From: Halococcus saccharolyticus DSM 5350
Lineage (GTDB): Archaea > Halobacteriota > Halobacteria > Halobacteriales > Halococcaceae
NCBI RefSeq assembly: GCF_000336915.1
Contig: NZ_AOMD01000029.1
Coordinates: 62,001-126,000, forward strand
DNA length: 64,000 nt
Direction of reading: 5' to 3'
In this document: in pieces, positions 24,421 to 33,654 of the stretch
Layout of the letters: each line of letters begins with the position of its first letter
How positions within the stretch are numbered: the stretch's first letter is position 1
Notes under the pieces: model-generated
Databases searched by the model: none
What the model was told of the DNA's origin: nothing
The model's input: the letters and a program-made list of their open reading frames with translations, nothing else
Position numbers and translations under genes: made by a program

Positions 24421-25107
24421 ATGACCGCCACCACCGCCCTCTACTGTCGCGTCAGCACCACCGACCAGACCCTCGCTCGCCAACGCCAACGCACCAGTGA
24501 ATACGCGACCGACGCCCTCGGCATCGAACCCGCCGCTATCGAAGTGTATTCCGACAAGCAGACCGGCACCGATACCGACCGCGACGGCTACCGCGAGCTC
24601 ATGGAAGCCGTCGAAGCCGGCGACGTCGAGCGCGTGATCGCCTCGGAGGTCTCGCGTATCTCTCGGTCGGTGCGGGATTTCGCCGCGACCGTCGATCGCA
24701 TCGTCGACGAAAACGAGGTCGGATTGCACATTTTGGACATGGGTATCGACCTCGATCCCGACGAGCGTGATCCCTACACGCGCGCGTTCTTGACAGTGGC
24801 AGCGACGTTCGCCGAGCTCGAAGCCGAGATCAAACGCGACAACATCACCGAGGGGATCGCTGCGAGCCGTGAGCAGGGCAAGTGGCACGGTCGACCGCCG
24901 TTCGGCTTCGATGTGGGACCAGAAGGCTATCTGACGCCGAACGACGACTATGAGACTGCCGTCGTCATCCTCGATGAACTCGATAAGGGTGCGAGCAAGC
25001 GCGATCTCGCACGCCGCACCGGTGTTAATCGATCGACTGTTCAGCGTATCGCCAACAATCGAGAGCGATATGTTGGCGAGCCGCCCGAACCTGCTACCTC
25101 TGCTTGA
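24421..25107 (+). CDS. serine recombinase (resolvase family)
   Basis: The 228-aa protein is a complete small serine recombinase. ALYCRVSTTDQTLARQRQR (residues 6-24) holds the catalytic Ser13, preceded by Arg11. VERVIASEVSRISRSVRDFA (69-88) carries the second conserved arginine patch, and FAELEAEIKRDNITEGIAAS begins the long E helix. The C-terminus has an HTH (ASKRDLARRTGVNRSTVQRI). Such enzymes resolve or invert DNA. A decayed relative of its central part lies at 36329-36415. It may mobilise the adjoining defence island, though no paired sites were found. Confidence 0.9.
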   Translation: MTATTALYCRVSTTDQTLARQRQRTSEYATDALGIEPAAIEVYSDKQTGTDTDRDGYRELMEAVEAGDVERVIASEVSRISRSVRDFAATVDRIVDENEVGLHILDMGIDLDPDERDPYTRAFLTVAATFAELEAEIKRDNITEGIAASREQGKWHGRPPFGFDVGPEGYLTPNDDYETAVVILDELDKGASKRDLARRTGVNRSTVQRIANNRERYVGEPPEPATSA

Positions 25108-25396
25108 TTTTCGTTACCGGCTGCTGGCTGTTTAAATCCCAGAGGGTTTGTTGCAGGCTGCAATGAACCACCTCCTTCACTGCAGGGGTAGCACGTAACT
25201 TGCTCCCGCCACCCATCGAATTAATGTCAGTTAATTGGATCGTGATCCGGTGCCACAACTCCCCGACCGATATTTTGGCGAGCCAGCATCTCCCTGCGAG
25301 ATGAATCACAGAGATTCCTCGCGGTGGAGCACACTGGGCCGCGCCACAACAGTCGGTCACATACTCTTAAGTGAGCTATCCGCAATATCGCTAAGT

Positions 25397-26191
25397 ATGC
25401 GAGAAGTAGTCACGATGTGGCGGGATACGCGGATGATCATGCTCACCGCCGTGGTTGCTGCGGTGTACGCTGCCGTACTCATCCCGTTCAAGGGACTTAC
25501 TATCATACCAGGTTTCACGAGCGTTCGGCCGGCAAACGTCTTCCCGGTCATCTTCAGCCTGTTTTTTGGGCCCGCGGCCGCGTGGGGATCGGGCATCGGC
25601 AACCTCATCGGCGATATCTTTGGTGGGACGTTCGGTCCAGCAAGCTTCTTCGGATTTATTGGAAACTTCTTTTTCGGCTTTGTCGGATACAAACTGTGGG
25701 GCAACCTCGGGCCGCTATCGAGCGGCGAGGAACCTGACTTTCGTTCGAATACGGGCCGGCAACTGCTCGAGTATCTCGTTGTCGCGCTGGTTGCGGCCGC
25801 CATCACGGCGGCCATCATTGCGTGGGGGGCGGACCTCCTCGGCCTCGTGCCGTTTCCCGTCCTCGGGGCGACCATCACCGTCAACAACTTCATCGCCGCC
25901 GCCATCCTCGGTCCACCACTGCTGTACCTGACATGGCCGCGAGTCAAGGAAATGGGCTTGCTATATCCCGAGGTACTGCGCGACGACGATCTCTCTGACG
26001 TTGCTTCCGCGCGTCGCCAGATCGCAGCCTACGGCATTGCCGTCGTCGCTATCGTGTGGGTACTCGTTGGCGTCTTCATTGCTCCACCACAGTCAACATT
26101 CCAGAGGGCACTGGGTGCGATCGGGTTTGTCCTTGTCCTTGGGCTCGCGGTTGTTTCCGGAGAGCGACTTTCGGAGTTGGTCGGCTACTGA
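25397..26191 (+). CDS. ECF transporter S component
   Basis: The 264-aa membrane protein is the substrate-binding subunit of an energy-coupling-factor transporter. Its first 140 residues have the S-component helices (MIMLTAVVAAVYAAVLIPFK; FPVIFSLFFGPAAAWGSGIG; FGFIGNFFFGFVGYKLWG), with a Gly/Ala-rich AWGSGIGNLIGDIFGG core for ligand binding. Further helices follow, ending near residue 262. A TATA-like CTTAAG 27 bases before the ATG at 25397 implies a leaderless transcript. The ATPase and T component follow, and S-adenosylhomocysteine hydrolase comes next. A substrate from the methyl cycle is therefore likely but not shown. Confidence 0.85.
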   Translation: MREVVTMWRDTRMIMLTAVVAAVYAAVLIPFKGLTIIPGFTSVRPANVFPVIFSLFFGPAAAWGSGIGNLIGDIFGGTFGPASFFGFIGNFFFGFVGYKLWGNLGPLSSGEEPDFRSNTGRQLLEYLVVALVAAAITAAIIAWGADLLGLVPFPVLGATITVNNFIAAAILGPPLLYLTWPRVKEMGLLYPEVLRDDDLSDVASARRQIAAYGIAVVAIVWVLVGVFIAPPQSTFQRALGAIGFVLVLGLAVVSGERLSELVGY

Positions 26192-26237
26192 TTCGGGGAA
26201 TGGAGTTTATCTGTTTCCCGATCGTTGCGAGGAGCAG

Positions 26238-28214
26238 ATGGTCGGCAATACGGAAGACGGCGGGCCGGTGGTCCGGCTCGATGATGTGGTGTTCGCCTAT
26301 GACCAGAAACTTGATTTATCGAAATACGACTTCGCTATGGGTAACGCGGAGTCCGTTCCTGATCCGGACGCACGCGAGGGACCGGTTCTCCGCGGAGTGG
26401 ACCTTGAGATTCCTATGGGTGCGTTCACCGTTGTCATGGGTGCAAGCGGTGGGGGGAAGTCCACGCTGTTACGCACGCTCAACGCCATTATTCCTGACTT
26501 CATGTCGGGGTCGTTCGCAGGAGATGTGACTGTCCTCGGTAGAGATACGACCGAGGCACGTGTGAGCGAGATGGCCGAAGTCGTTGGGATGGTGCTTCAG
26601 GACTACGAGTCGCAACTTTTCGGGACGAACGCCACGGCCGAGGTGGCGTTCGGTCCGGAGAACCTCGCAGTCCCCCCTGATGAAATCAGTGATCGCATCG
26701 AGCACGCACTTGAGCTGGTCGGATTGGCGAATCTCGACCGCAGACGATCACCCGACACGCTCTCTGGTGGACAGAAACAGCGCCTTGTCATTGCAGGCGT
26801 CGTAGCGAACCAGCCCCGACTGCTCCTTCTCGACGAACCAACGAGTGATCTCGATCCCGCCGGAAGCCGTGATACCCTACAAGTCATCCGCTCGCTCGCT
26901 GCGGAGAACGACGGGACGAACGATTGGGCAGGCCCTGAGAACGTCGTTATGGTCTCTCATAACGTTGAAGAAGCGCTCCTGGCTGATCGTATCGTCCTCC
27001 TTCGTGACGGACAGGTGTATCGCCATGGTCCTACCAAAGAGGTGTTCACCGACGTGGAGGCACTGCACGCGTCACGCGTCGCCGTTCCACCCGTCGTTGA
27101 GACGTTCGATCGTCTGGGGTGGCCAGCGGACGATCTCCCTCTGACCATCGATGATGCAGCTCGCTATGTCGCAAAGTACGATCTCGATTGGATGCCGCCC
27201 GGCGTTCAAGATGAGCAGCCGCCGGGGGCACCCGCCGGTACTGGTGAGTCGCCAGGCGATCCGATCTTCGAGTTCGCTGACCTCGTTTACGAGTACGATA
27301 CTGATCAAGGGACGGTCCGGGCGGTGGATGGTGTCGATCTCACGGTCAGTGAAGGGGAGGCTGTCGCAATTGTCGGTCACAATGGAAGCGGAAAGACGAC
27401 GCTGGCCAAGCATTTCAACGGGCTACTCGCACCTGATGCGGGGAGTGCGACGTGGCGCGGTCGCGATGTAGCGTCCCTTCCTATGGCGGAAGTCGGTCGC
27501 TCGATCGGCTACGTGTTCCAAAATCCTGATCACCAGATATTTGCAGACACCGTTCGAGAGGAGGTGACGTTCGGTCCGGAGAACTTCGGCCTCGAAGGTG
27601 AAGAGCTGGAACAGCGTGTCACGACGGCGATCGAAACAGTCGAACTCGACGGACTGGAAGAAGCAGACCCGTTTACCCTCTCGAAGGGACAGCGTCAGCG
27701 GGTCGCGTTGGCGAGCATCCTTGCCACGGAGCCTGACGTTATCGTCTTCGACGAACCCACGACCGGACTGGACGCCACTCAGCAGCGCCAATTCATGGAT
27801 CTCGTTGCCCGCTTGAACCGCGAGGAGGGGATGACCGTCGTGATGGTAACTCACAACATGAACACGGTTGTCCGATACGCGTCCCGTACGGTGGTGATGG
27901 ACGACGGCCGAAAGGTGGCGGATCGTCCGACAAGGGAACTGTTCGCCGATGAGGGCGCGTTGGAACAGTGGCAGCTCAAACCACCCCAGCCGGTGGCACT
28001 CTCGAACCGACTGGCGGCTGACGCGGGGACCGACGGCGCGCTCCCAGCACTCTCAGTGGATGAGGTGGTTTCTGGATTGGGTGGTGATGGTGTGTTCGAT
28101 AATACAGACGCGAGGGCAACAACGAACGAAGGCGAGAGCGGGAGCGGTGAGAAAGAAGAGTCTCCGGCGACCAGCGGTACTGATCCCATGTCGGACGGAA
28201 GTGATGACCGATGA
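26238..28214 (+). CDS. fused double ATPase of the ECF transporter (EcfA-EcfA')
   Basis: The 658-aa protein contains two complete ABC ATPase domains. The first has Walker A GASGGGKST, signature LSGGQKQR and Walker B LLLLDEPTSDLDP. The second has GHNGSGKTT, LSKGQRQR and VIVFDEPTTGLD. Both carry the EcfA Q-loop region (VLQDYESQLFG; VFQNPDHQIFA). In most organisms these are separate EcfA1 and EcfA2 proteins; here they are joined by a Pro/Gly linker near residue 330. The start at 26238 has GGAG four bases upstream; earlier in-frame codons overlap the S gene. The C-terminal 70 residues are disordered and acidic. Confidence 0.9.
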   Translation: MVGNTEDGGPVVRLDDVVFAYDQKLDLSKYDFAMGNAESVPDPDAREGPVLRGVDLEIPMGAFTVVMGASGGGKSTLLRTLNAIIPDFMSGSFAGDVTVLGRDTTEARVSEMAEVVGMVLQDYESQLFGTNATAEVAFGPENLAVPPDEISDRIEHALELVGLANLDRRRSPDTLSGGQKQRLVIAGVVANQPRLLLLDEPTSDLDPAGSRDTLQVIRSLAAENDGTNDWAGPENVVMVSHNVEEALLADRIVLLRDGQVYRHGPTKEVFTDVEALHASRVAVPPVVETFDRLGWPADDLPLTIDDAARYVAKYDLDWMPPGVQDEQPPGAPAGTGESPGDPIFEFADLVYEYDTDQGTVRAVDGVDLTVSEGEAVAIVGHNGSGKTTLAKHFNGLLAPDAGSATWRGRDVASLPMAEVGRSIGYVFQNPDHQIFADTVREEVTFGPENFGLEGEELEQRVTTAIETVELDGLEEADPFTLSKGQRQRVALASILATEPDVIVFDEPTTGLDATQQRQFMDLVARLNREEGMTVVMVTHNMNTVVRYASRTVVMDDGRKVADRPTRELFADEGALEQWQLKPPQPVALSNRLAADAGTDGALPALSVDEVVSGLGGDGVFDNTDARATTNEGESGSGEKEESPATSGTDPMSDGSDDR

Positions 28215-28996
28215 GCAGGTCGCCATCACTGTACGTCGACCGAAATACCGTCTTGCATCGATTGACGGCACGATCGAAACTGGTGCTGTTGTTGGGCGTA
28301 TTCACGACCGCGTACGTGTTTGGTCATCCAGCAGCGGTGTTCGTTCCGCTGGCGGCGTCGTTTATTGCACTCATCTACGCTGGAGGGTGGCGTAATTTCA
28401 AACGCCTTGCGTATATCATCGCCGCGCTGTTCCTCGTTGGATTCGTCGTCTGGCCGGCGTTCACCGCATCTGGCGGCCCGACGTTGCTTCACACCCCGGT
28501 GGTGACCGTCACCCGCCGCGAATTCCTCTTCGCACTGGGACGCTCAGAGCGTATCGCTGCGTTCATCGTCGGCGGTCTGCTATTCGTGACGACTACATCG
28601 AACGAAGAGATCGTGGCCGGTCTCCGGTCGCTCGGACTGCCCTACGCGTTTTGCTTCGCGGTTGGGACAGCGTTACGACTGTTCCCGACGTTTCTCGGCG
28701 CAACCGGCACTGTCCAACAGGCCCAGGCTGCACGTGGGCATGAAGTGAGTGGCGGTAATCCGATTTCACGACTCCGAGGCTACATCCCACTCCTCATTCC
28801 GGTGTTCATGACTGCCATCCGTAACGTCCAGACGCAGGCGATGGCCTTGGAAGCGCGTGGGTTCGACACCCGGCGGGATCGGACGTTCTACAACAAACGG
28901 TCGTTCGCACCAGCTGATTGGGCCGTCGTCGTTATCAGTCTCGTCCTGATTGTTGGGTCTGTCTGGCTCTCACTGGCCGGGTTCGGTGGGATTTGA
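28211..28996 (+). CDS. ecfT: ECF transporter T component (EcfT)
   Basis: The 261-aa membrane protein is the scaffold subunit. It has several transmembrane helices (KLVLLLGVFTTAYVFG; AAVFVPLAASFIALIYAG; LAYIIAALFLVGFVVWP; the last WAVVVISLVLIVGSVWLSLA). The two Ala-Arg-Gly coupling motifs are present as AQAARGHEV (near 175) and ALEARGFDT (near 213); these insert into the ATPase pair. It overlaps the ATPase gene by four bases (ATGA), completing the three-gene transporter operon. Confidence 0.9.
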   Translation: MSRSPSLYVDRNTVLHRLTARSKLVLLLGVFTTAYVFGHPAAVFVPLAASFIALIYAGGWRNFKRLAYIIAALFLVGFVVWPAFTASGGPTLLHTPVVTVTRREFLFALGRSERIAAFIVGGLLFVTTTSNEEIVAGLRSLGLPYAFCFAVGTALRLFPTFLGATGTVQQAQAARGHEVSGGNPISRLRGYIPLLIPVFMTAIRNVQTQAMALEARGFDTRRDRTFYNKRSFAPADWAVVVISLVLIVGSVWLSLAGFGGI

Positions 28997-29085
28997 GGAA
29001 AGCGAACGAATTTCGCGAAGGATCACCGCGACCCGCATTCCGGTCACGGTAAGTCTTTATCATGAAAGGACTGCATCGATAGGAT

Positions 29086-30330
29086 ATGGTTTCCAATGAC
29101 ACGGACCCATTGGCGTGGACCCGAGACTACACCCCGATACTCCAATCGCTTGCAGCGGAATACAGCGAATCGAAGCCACTTGAGGGTGATACCGTTGCGC
29201 TCGCATCACACTTGGAGACGAAGACTGGTGTCCTCGTAGAGACGCTTCGTGCCGCCGGAGCGCGCGTCCTCGTTACTGGCAGCGAACCGTTCAGTACCAA
29301 AGAGGCGGTCGTCGAGGCTCTCCAAGAGCTCGACGGGATCGAGACGTTCATTGAGGCGGGAATGAGCGATGAGGAATGGGAGGCTGGCCAGCACGACCTG
29401 CTGGAGGAAGAACCAGACTTCATTCTTGATGACGGCTGTGAACTCATCGCCAAAGTCCACGCTGACCACCCCGACATTGCTGAGGGGGTCATCGGTGGTG
29501 GCGAGCAGACCACCGCTGGAATCACGCGCGTGGAGGCGATGGAGGAACAGGACGTGCTCCAGTTCCCGGTGTACGGTGTCAATGATACACCGATGAAACA
29601 TTACTTCGACAACGTCCATGGCACCGGTGAATCCTCACTAGCGAATGTAATGACCACAACCAACACCATGCTCTCGGGCAAGACGGTTGTCGTGGCTGGC
29701 TACGGCTACTGCGGACGCGGGATCGCACGAAAAGCTCGGGGAATGGGCGCGTGGACGATCGTCACCGAGGTTGACCCACGTAAGGCGCTGGAGGCGGTCA
29801 TGGACGGCCACCGTGTGATGACTATGGGTGAGGCTGCTTCCCTCGCGGACTACGTCATCACCTCAACGGGCAATCGCGAAGTCGTGCGCAAAGAGCACCT
29901 CGACCAGCTCCAAGACGGTGTTATTCTCGCCAATGCCGGTCATTTTGACGTCGAACTCTCGCTAGAAGACCTCAAGGCGGAGTCTAATGATGTAACTCAG
30001 CCAAAAGAGGGGATCACGCGCTATCATTTGTCGGATGGACGTCGGGTGAACGTGCTTGCTCGTGGCCGTCTCGTGAATCTTACTGGGCCCCACAGTCAGG
30101 GTCACCCTGCGGAAGTGATGGATACGACCTTCGCGATGATGTTTGCTGCTGCCCACGATATGCTCACTCAGGATCCAGACCTCACGCCTGGACTGTATGC
30201 GATTCCGGATCACCTCGATCGCGAGGTGGCCAGCCGCAAACTGGAGACGCTTGGTATTGCTATCGACAGTCTGACGGAGAATCAACGCGAGTACTACGAG
30301 GAGTGGGAGCACCCAGACAGTAGCTTCTGA
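29086..30330 (+). CDS. ahcY: S-adenosylhomocysteine hydrolase
   Basis: This 414-aa enzyme splits S-adenosylhomocysteine into homocysteine and adenosine with bound NAD, renewing the methyl cycle in the cytoplasm. Signatures are LDDGCELIAKVHADHP, GGGEQTTAGITRVEAME, the NDTPMKHYFDN segment with its active-site lysine, the NAD-binding turn VVVAGYGYCGRGIA (near 204), and NAGHFDVELSLEDL. The length is normal. TTTAT 30 bases before the ATG implies a leaderless start and a promoter separate from the ECF operon just upstream. The linkage suggests the transporter supplies a methyl-cycle compound. Confidence 0.92.
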   Translation: MVSNDTDPLAWTRDYTPILQSLAAEYSESKPLEGDTVALASHLETKTGVLVETLRAAGARVLVTGSEPFSTKEAVVEALQELDGIETFIEAGMSDEEWEAGQHDLLEEEPDFILDDGCELIAKVHADHPDIAEGVIGGGEQTTAGITRVEAMEEQDVLQFPVYGVNDTPMKHYFDNVHGTGESSLANVMTTTNTMLSGKTVVVAGYGYCGRGIARKARGMGAWTIVTEVDPRKALEAVMDGHRVMTMGEAASLADYVITSTGNREVVRKEHLDQLQDGVILANAGHFDVELSLEDLKAESNDVTQPKEGITRYHLSDGRRVNVLARGRLVNLTGPHSQGHPAEVMDTTFAMMFAAAHDMLTQDPDLTPGLYAIPDHLDREVASRKLETLGIAIDSLTENQREYYEEWEHPDSSF

Positions 30331-30445
30331 GCACACCTCGTAGTCCTATTCCACTTTGCCTCCGACAGAGTAGTGAATTGCACTCCTTTATTGTCAAAAT
30401 GTATATTTGCGTTTGCTCCAGTAGTGCCAGTTCGCGTGTACCGCG

Positions 30446-30859
30446 CTATAGGTTGAACTCGATATCCGTGTCAGCAAGGTACGTCGCACCCTGCTCGACC
30501 GCCTGTTCGGCCGACGGTCGATCCTGCATCACGAACACGGTGTTGTTCCCTTGGCTCGTGTGGTACACCGAGTTCCGAAGGATATCCGCGTGGTCGGTGT
30601 ACTTCCTTTTCACCACGCAGAACGTCTCGATATCGTCGGTTGCCACGCGAGTGACTTCATAGAAATACTCATCCAAGAACGACTCTACTCGATCCATCTC
30701 GTCGGTGGGCACTTCGAAGCGATACTGTTCACTGTCATACCACTCGCGCAACTCGTCGAAGACCTCCTCCTGGTCGAAGTACTGACTGAAGATGTACAAG
30801 CCGGCATCTTTGACTTTGAACGCGTTGATCTCTGTGGTGTCGGCGTCGAATGTAGGCAT
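30446..30859 (-). CDS. hypothetical haloarchaeal protein
   Basis: This 137-aa acidic soluble protein begins MPTFDADTTEINAFKVKDAG and continues with an alternating helix-strand pattern (QEEVFDELREWYDSEQYRF; ESFLDEYFYEVTRVATDD; IETFCVVKRKYTDHADIL). It ends with QAVEQGATYLADTDIEFNL. No motif is recognised. Longer starts reach 30958, but the ATG at 30859 begins where the protein-like composition begins. It faces the ahcY gene end-on. Confidence 0.6.
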   Translation of the reverse strand: MPTFDADTTEINAFKVKDAGLYIFSQYFDQEEVFDELREWYDSEQYRFEVPTDEMDRVESFLDEYFYEVTRVATDDIETFCVVKRKYTDHADILRNSVYHTSQGNNTVFVMQDRPSAEQAVEQGATYLADTDIEFNL

Positions 30860-31082
30860 GAGTTGAACACTACTTTGATTCTGGGAGGTTTCGACGTCCT
30901 GTACTGGTTGAGCAGCGGTACTCACCCCGAGCACAAATCCTTTGCTAGCGATCACCACAGCTGCAGCAACAGACTTCTCTCTTGTTTCTCCGACGTGGCC
31001 ATGCCAATTGGCAACAAGAACTAAGAAGTGGGAGCCTGTATAGAAGTGTGCAGGTGTGTTTGCCTGTGCTACGTGCGGTCAA

Positions 31083-31221
31083 CACGGGGACACCGTGCGT
31101 AGGAGCATACGCGAACCACGGGCCGGGGGTCAAACCGACCGGCCCATTTTCCCAGCCAGACACTCGCTAGGGGATGGCTTCGGGAGCTTGCCGGCGCGCT
31201 CATCTGTGGCCCGCTAGCGAG
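31083..31221. ncRNA. candidate structured RNA region
   Basis: Several strong stems lie next to each other in the 515-base gap 30860-31374. They are CACGG/CCGTG (31083-31097), GCGTA/TACGC (31097-31112), a 7-base stem GGGCCGG/CCGGCCC (31120-31145) followed by ATTTT, and CTCGCTAG/CTAGCGAG (31163-31221) closing a longer arm. The density is unlike ordinary intergenic DNA. On either strand this could be a structured transcript, a terminator array for the minus-strand MBL operon, or a mobile-element end. It does not match SRP or RNase P RNA as far as I can see. Confidence 0.3.
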
Positions 31222-31374
31222 CACAAATGGTGTCGTGACACATCGCGTTTCGAGTGACAATCCCACCGCTGGATGGTGGTTTTTCTAATGAATGCACTGC
31301 TTCACCGAGATCGACGTCCACAATTGATCTGACAACCACACTGTCCACAGAGATGGTGGACGGACGGGCTGTCT

Positions 31375-31680
31375 CTATCGCTCCGAATCAGTACCCGCTT
31401 CTGTCTCTGATTCGGAGGGGCGCTGCGAGAGGCGGTCGAATCGCGATTGCGCGCGCTCTGCGCGCTGGTCGGTCTCCTCAGCTTTGTAGGTCGCGTTCCG
31501 TACTTCCCCATCCACAACGCTCACGTACAGAACCGCGTCTTGGTGGCGACCACTCTCCGGCAGTTCTGGCTTTGGGAGAAGGATGTCGTCAACAGTTTCG
31601 CCATCGCGTTCGAGCAACAGCACGGCGAGGTCTTCTTCGAAGCGATCAACCACTGCCGTGTACTTGCCGTCGGATGGCAT
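31375..31680 (-). CDS. DUF3006 domain protein
   Basis: The 101-aa protein has the DUF3006 layout: KYTAVVDRFEEDLAVLLLER is a strand-helix-strand start, followed by DGETVDDILLPKPELPESGR and a third strand (AVLYVSVVDGEV). The C-terminal 35 residues are charged and disordered (AERAQSRFDRLSQRPSESET). DUF3006 genes usually follow secreted MBL-fold hydrolases, as here: its start is three bases after the stop of the MBL gene. It is presumably an accessory to that enzyme; the biochemical role is unknown. Confidence 0.8.
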   Translation of the reverse strand: MPSDGKYTAVVDRFEEDLAVLLLERDGETVDDILLPKPELPESGRHQDAVLYVSVVDGEVRNATYKAEETDQRAERAQSRFDRLSQRPSESETEAGTDSER

Positions 31681-31683
31681 TGT

Positions 31684-33276
31684 TTAGTATTCCTCCTCGA
31701 TGACGCGCTCGCCTTGGTCGTTTGTGACGATAATCGTATCGCCGCCATTGTTCCAGATTGCCGATCCGGAACCCCAGTAGAGATCAGTGTTGGTGTTGGT
31801 CCCCTCGCCGGTGTGCAAGGTAATCGTCTCACCAGCACCGAGAACGGTATTCGAAGGAATCGTATACTCGTGGTCGGCTGCGTCTGCGACGGTCCATCCT
31901 GAGAGATCAAGGCCCTCGCTCCCGGTGTTTTCGAAGACGATGTACTCGTCGTTGAGGTTGTCGCTCTCATCGCCCTCGGCGTCCGCGTGTACTTCGGTGA
32001 TACCTAGCGATCCGGCGGTGCTGGATGTCTCAGTCCGTTCTCCACCGTCAGTTATGGTCGGTGTTGGCGTACTCTCGGTCTCCGAAGATGTTTGGGTCAC
32101 TGTTGACGTTGGAGTCGGAGCCGGGGTTTGGGTTGACTCTGTTCCGACGGTGACCGTCGTGCGTTGTTCGACCGGGGTATCGGAGCCAGGTTCGACCGAT
32201 TGTCCATCACGGAGCGAGCCAGGGTCGGTGGGTGCAGTCTGCTGGGTAGCAATGGAGACCGCTTCGCCATCGCTGCTCATGACGATGTTCCCGTGGGTGG
32301 CAGTCCAGTAGGCGGCGATATCGCGCTCTCCGAGCCGTTTGAGCGCTTCCTCAGCGGGATGTCCGTACTGTGAATCATACGCACTGGAGATGACCGTCAC
32401 CTGTGGCTGCACAGCATCGAGGAACGGGCCAGTATTGCTGCCGGCGCTGCCGTGGTGCGCCGATTTGAGAACGATTGACTGGAGATCGCCACTGTATTCG
32501 TCGACGAGATAGCCTTCGCCGTCCTCCTCGACGTCACCGGGAAGCATGAAGCGCGTCTGACCGAGTGTGAGTTGGAGGACAACGCTGTTTTCGTTGCCCT
32601 GCTCGCTATCGAGGTACGGTTCGGGCGGAGCGAGGACCTTGGTGCTCACTCCCTCAAAGGGGATTGAATCACCGGCGCGGGTTTCGTAGAGTTGAACATC
32701 GTGTTCCTCGACAGCATCGAGATACTCTTGATAGGTCTGTGAACTGGAAGCAAGACCGGGATCGTACACCGCGCCGATGCCGTTGGCTTGGGTTTCGTAG
32801 TAGTCGATAACGGCTTCGTGGCCGCCGATGTGGTCGGCATCAGCGTGGCTGGTAACGAGGTAATCGATGCGGTCGATGCCGTGTTGGCGGAGATAGTCGA
32901 GGACGATTTCGCCGTCGTCTCGATAATCGCCAGTGTCGATGAGCATGGTTTCGTTGGTCGGCCCGATGATGAGGGTAGCGTCACCCTGTCCGACGTTGAT
33001 ATAATGGATATCGAGCGTCCCTTCGAGAGAGGTGTTCGATTGCGTGGCAGCAGCAGTTTGGGTGATGTCTTCGTTTGAGGATGCGGCCGTGGCAGTGGGT
33101 GTTTGCGTCCCGCTCTGTGTGGCTGCTGTGCCGGCTGTACGTTCCATCTGTGTAGAGCCAGCAGTCAGATCAGTGCCAGCGGTCGCCGCGGTTTGATTCC
33201 CGCCGGGAGTCCCAGCGCAACCAGCGAGTACGACGAGGCCGCCGAGGAGGAGTACAATAAGTGTGCGGCGATTCAT
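31684..33276 (-). CDS. MBL-fold lipoprotein with lamin-tail domain
   Basis: The 530-aa protein is exported and lipid-anchored: a hydrophobic signal ends in the lipobox LAGC (Cys20). After a Thr-rich linker comes a ComEC-type metallo-beta-lactamase domain (residues about 85-340) with DIHYINVGQGDATLI and the metal motif SHADADHIGGH (His144, Asp146, Asp148, His149). It continues with MLPGDVEEDGEG and SAHHGSAGSN. A second Thr/Pro/Ser-rich linker leads to a lamin-tail domain (LGITEVHADAEGDE; SGWTVADAADHEY). ComEC-like domains degrade nucleic acid or phosphodiesters outside the cell. The lamin-tail domain probably binds surface or DNA. The substrate is inferred. Confidence 0.88.
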   Translation of the reverse strand: MNRRTLIVLLLGGLVVLAGCAGTPGGNQTAATAGTDLTAGSTQMERTAGTAATQSGTQTPTATAASSNEDITQTAAATQSNTSLEGTLDIHYINVGQGDATLIIGPTNETMLIDTGDYRDDGEIVLDYLRQHGIDRIDYLVTSHADADHIGGHEAVIDYYETQANGIGAVYDPGLASSSQTYQEYLDAVEEHDVQLYETRAGDSIPFEGVSTKVLAPPEPYLDSEQGNENSVVLQLTLGQTRFMLPGDVEEDGEGYLVDEYSGDLQSIVLKSAHHGSAGSNTGPFLDAVQPQVTVISSAYDSQYGHPAEEALKRLGERDIAAYWTATHGNIVMSSDGEAVSIATQQTAPTDPGSLRDGQSVEPGSDTPVEQRTTVTVGTESTQTPAPTPTSTVTQTSSETESTPTPTITDGGERTETSSTAGSLGITEVHADAEGDESDNLNDEYIVFENTGSEGLDLSGWTVADAADHEYTIPSNTVLGAGETITLHTGEGTNTNTDLYWGSGSAIWNNGGDTIIVTNDQGERVIEEEY

Positions 33277-33654
33277 GGTCGGTTCACACGGGTATCTGGA
33301 CTTATCGCGGATATGTTGTTCTTAGAGTGTGGCGTAATAAACGGTTGGTGGAATATTATCGTTGGCAGATTGCGTTGTTTTGTCCCCAGTTGCGTCTATT
33401 TTCTGCTGTTCGCCGGCGACGTCAGAACGCTGAGTGTAGAGACCAATCGAATCGCTACCAACGGGCCGTCATAGAACAGTTGGCATAGGTTTCACGTATC
33501 GGCCGAGGGGCCCGCTATCGCTAGCTTTGAATAGCGACACTACTGGCTGCTTATCAGACACTGTTTTTCGCGCTGCTGGTGAGGTGTATGACGAGTTCTA
33601 TGTTACTTTGTACCAAGGCTTATTACCGCTGACGCATAACTTCAATCGGTTCAC
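33277..33654. other. 378-base gap between divergent genes
   Basis: No gene is seen. The right end supplies the promoter of the DUF4013 gene, with a TATA-like GCTTATTACC 33 bases before its ATG, so the transcript is probably leaderless or nearly so. The left end holds the promoter of the MBL lipoprotein on the other strand. GCTATCGCTAGC near 33513 is a short palindrome of no clear meaning. Confidence 0.4.
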
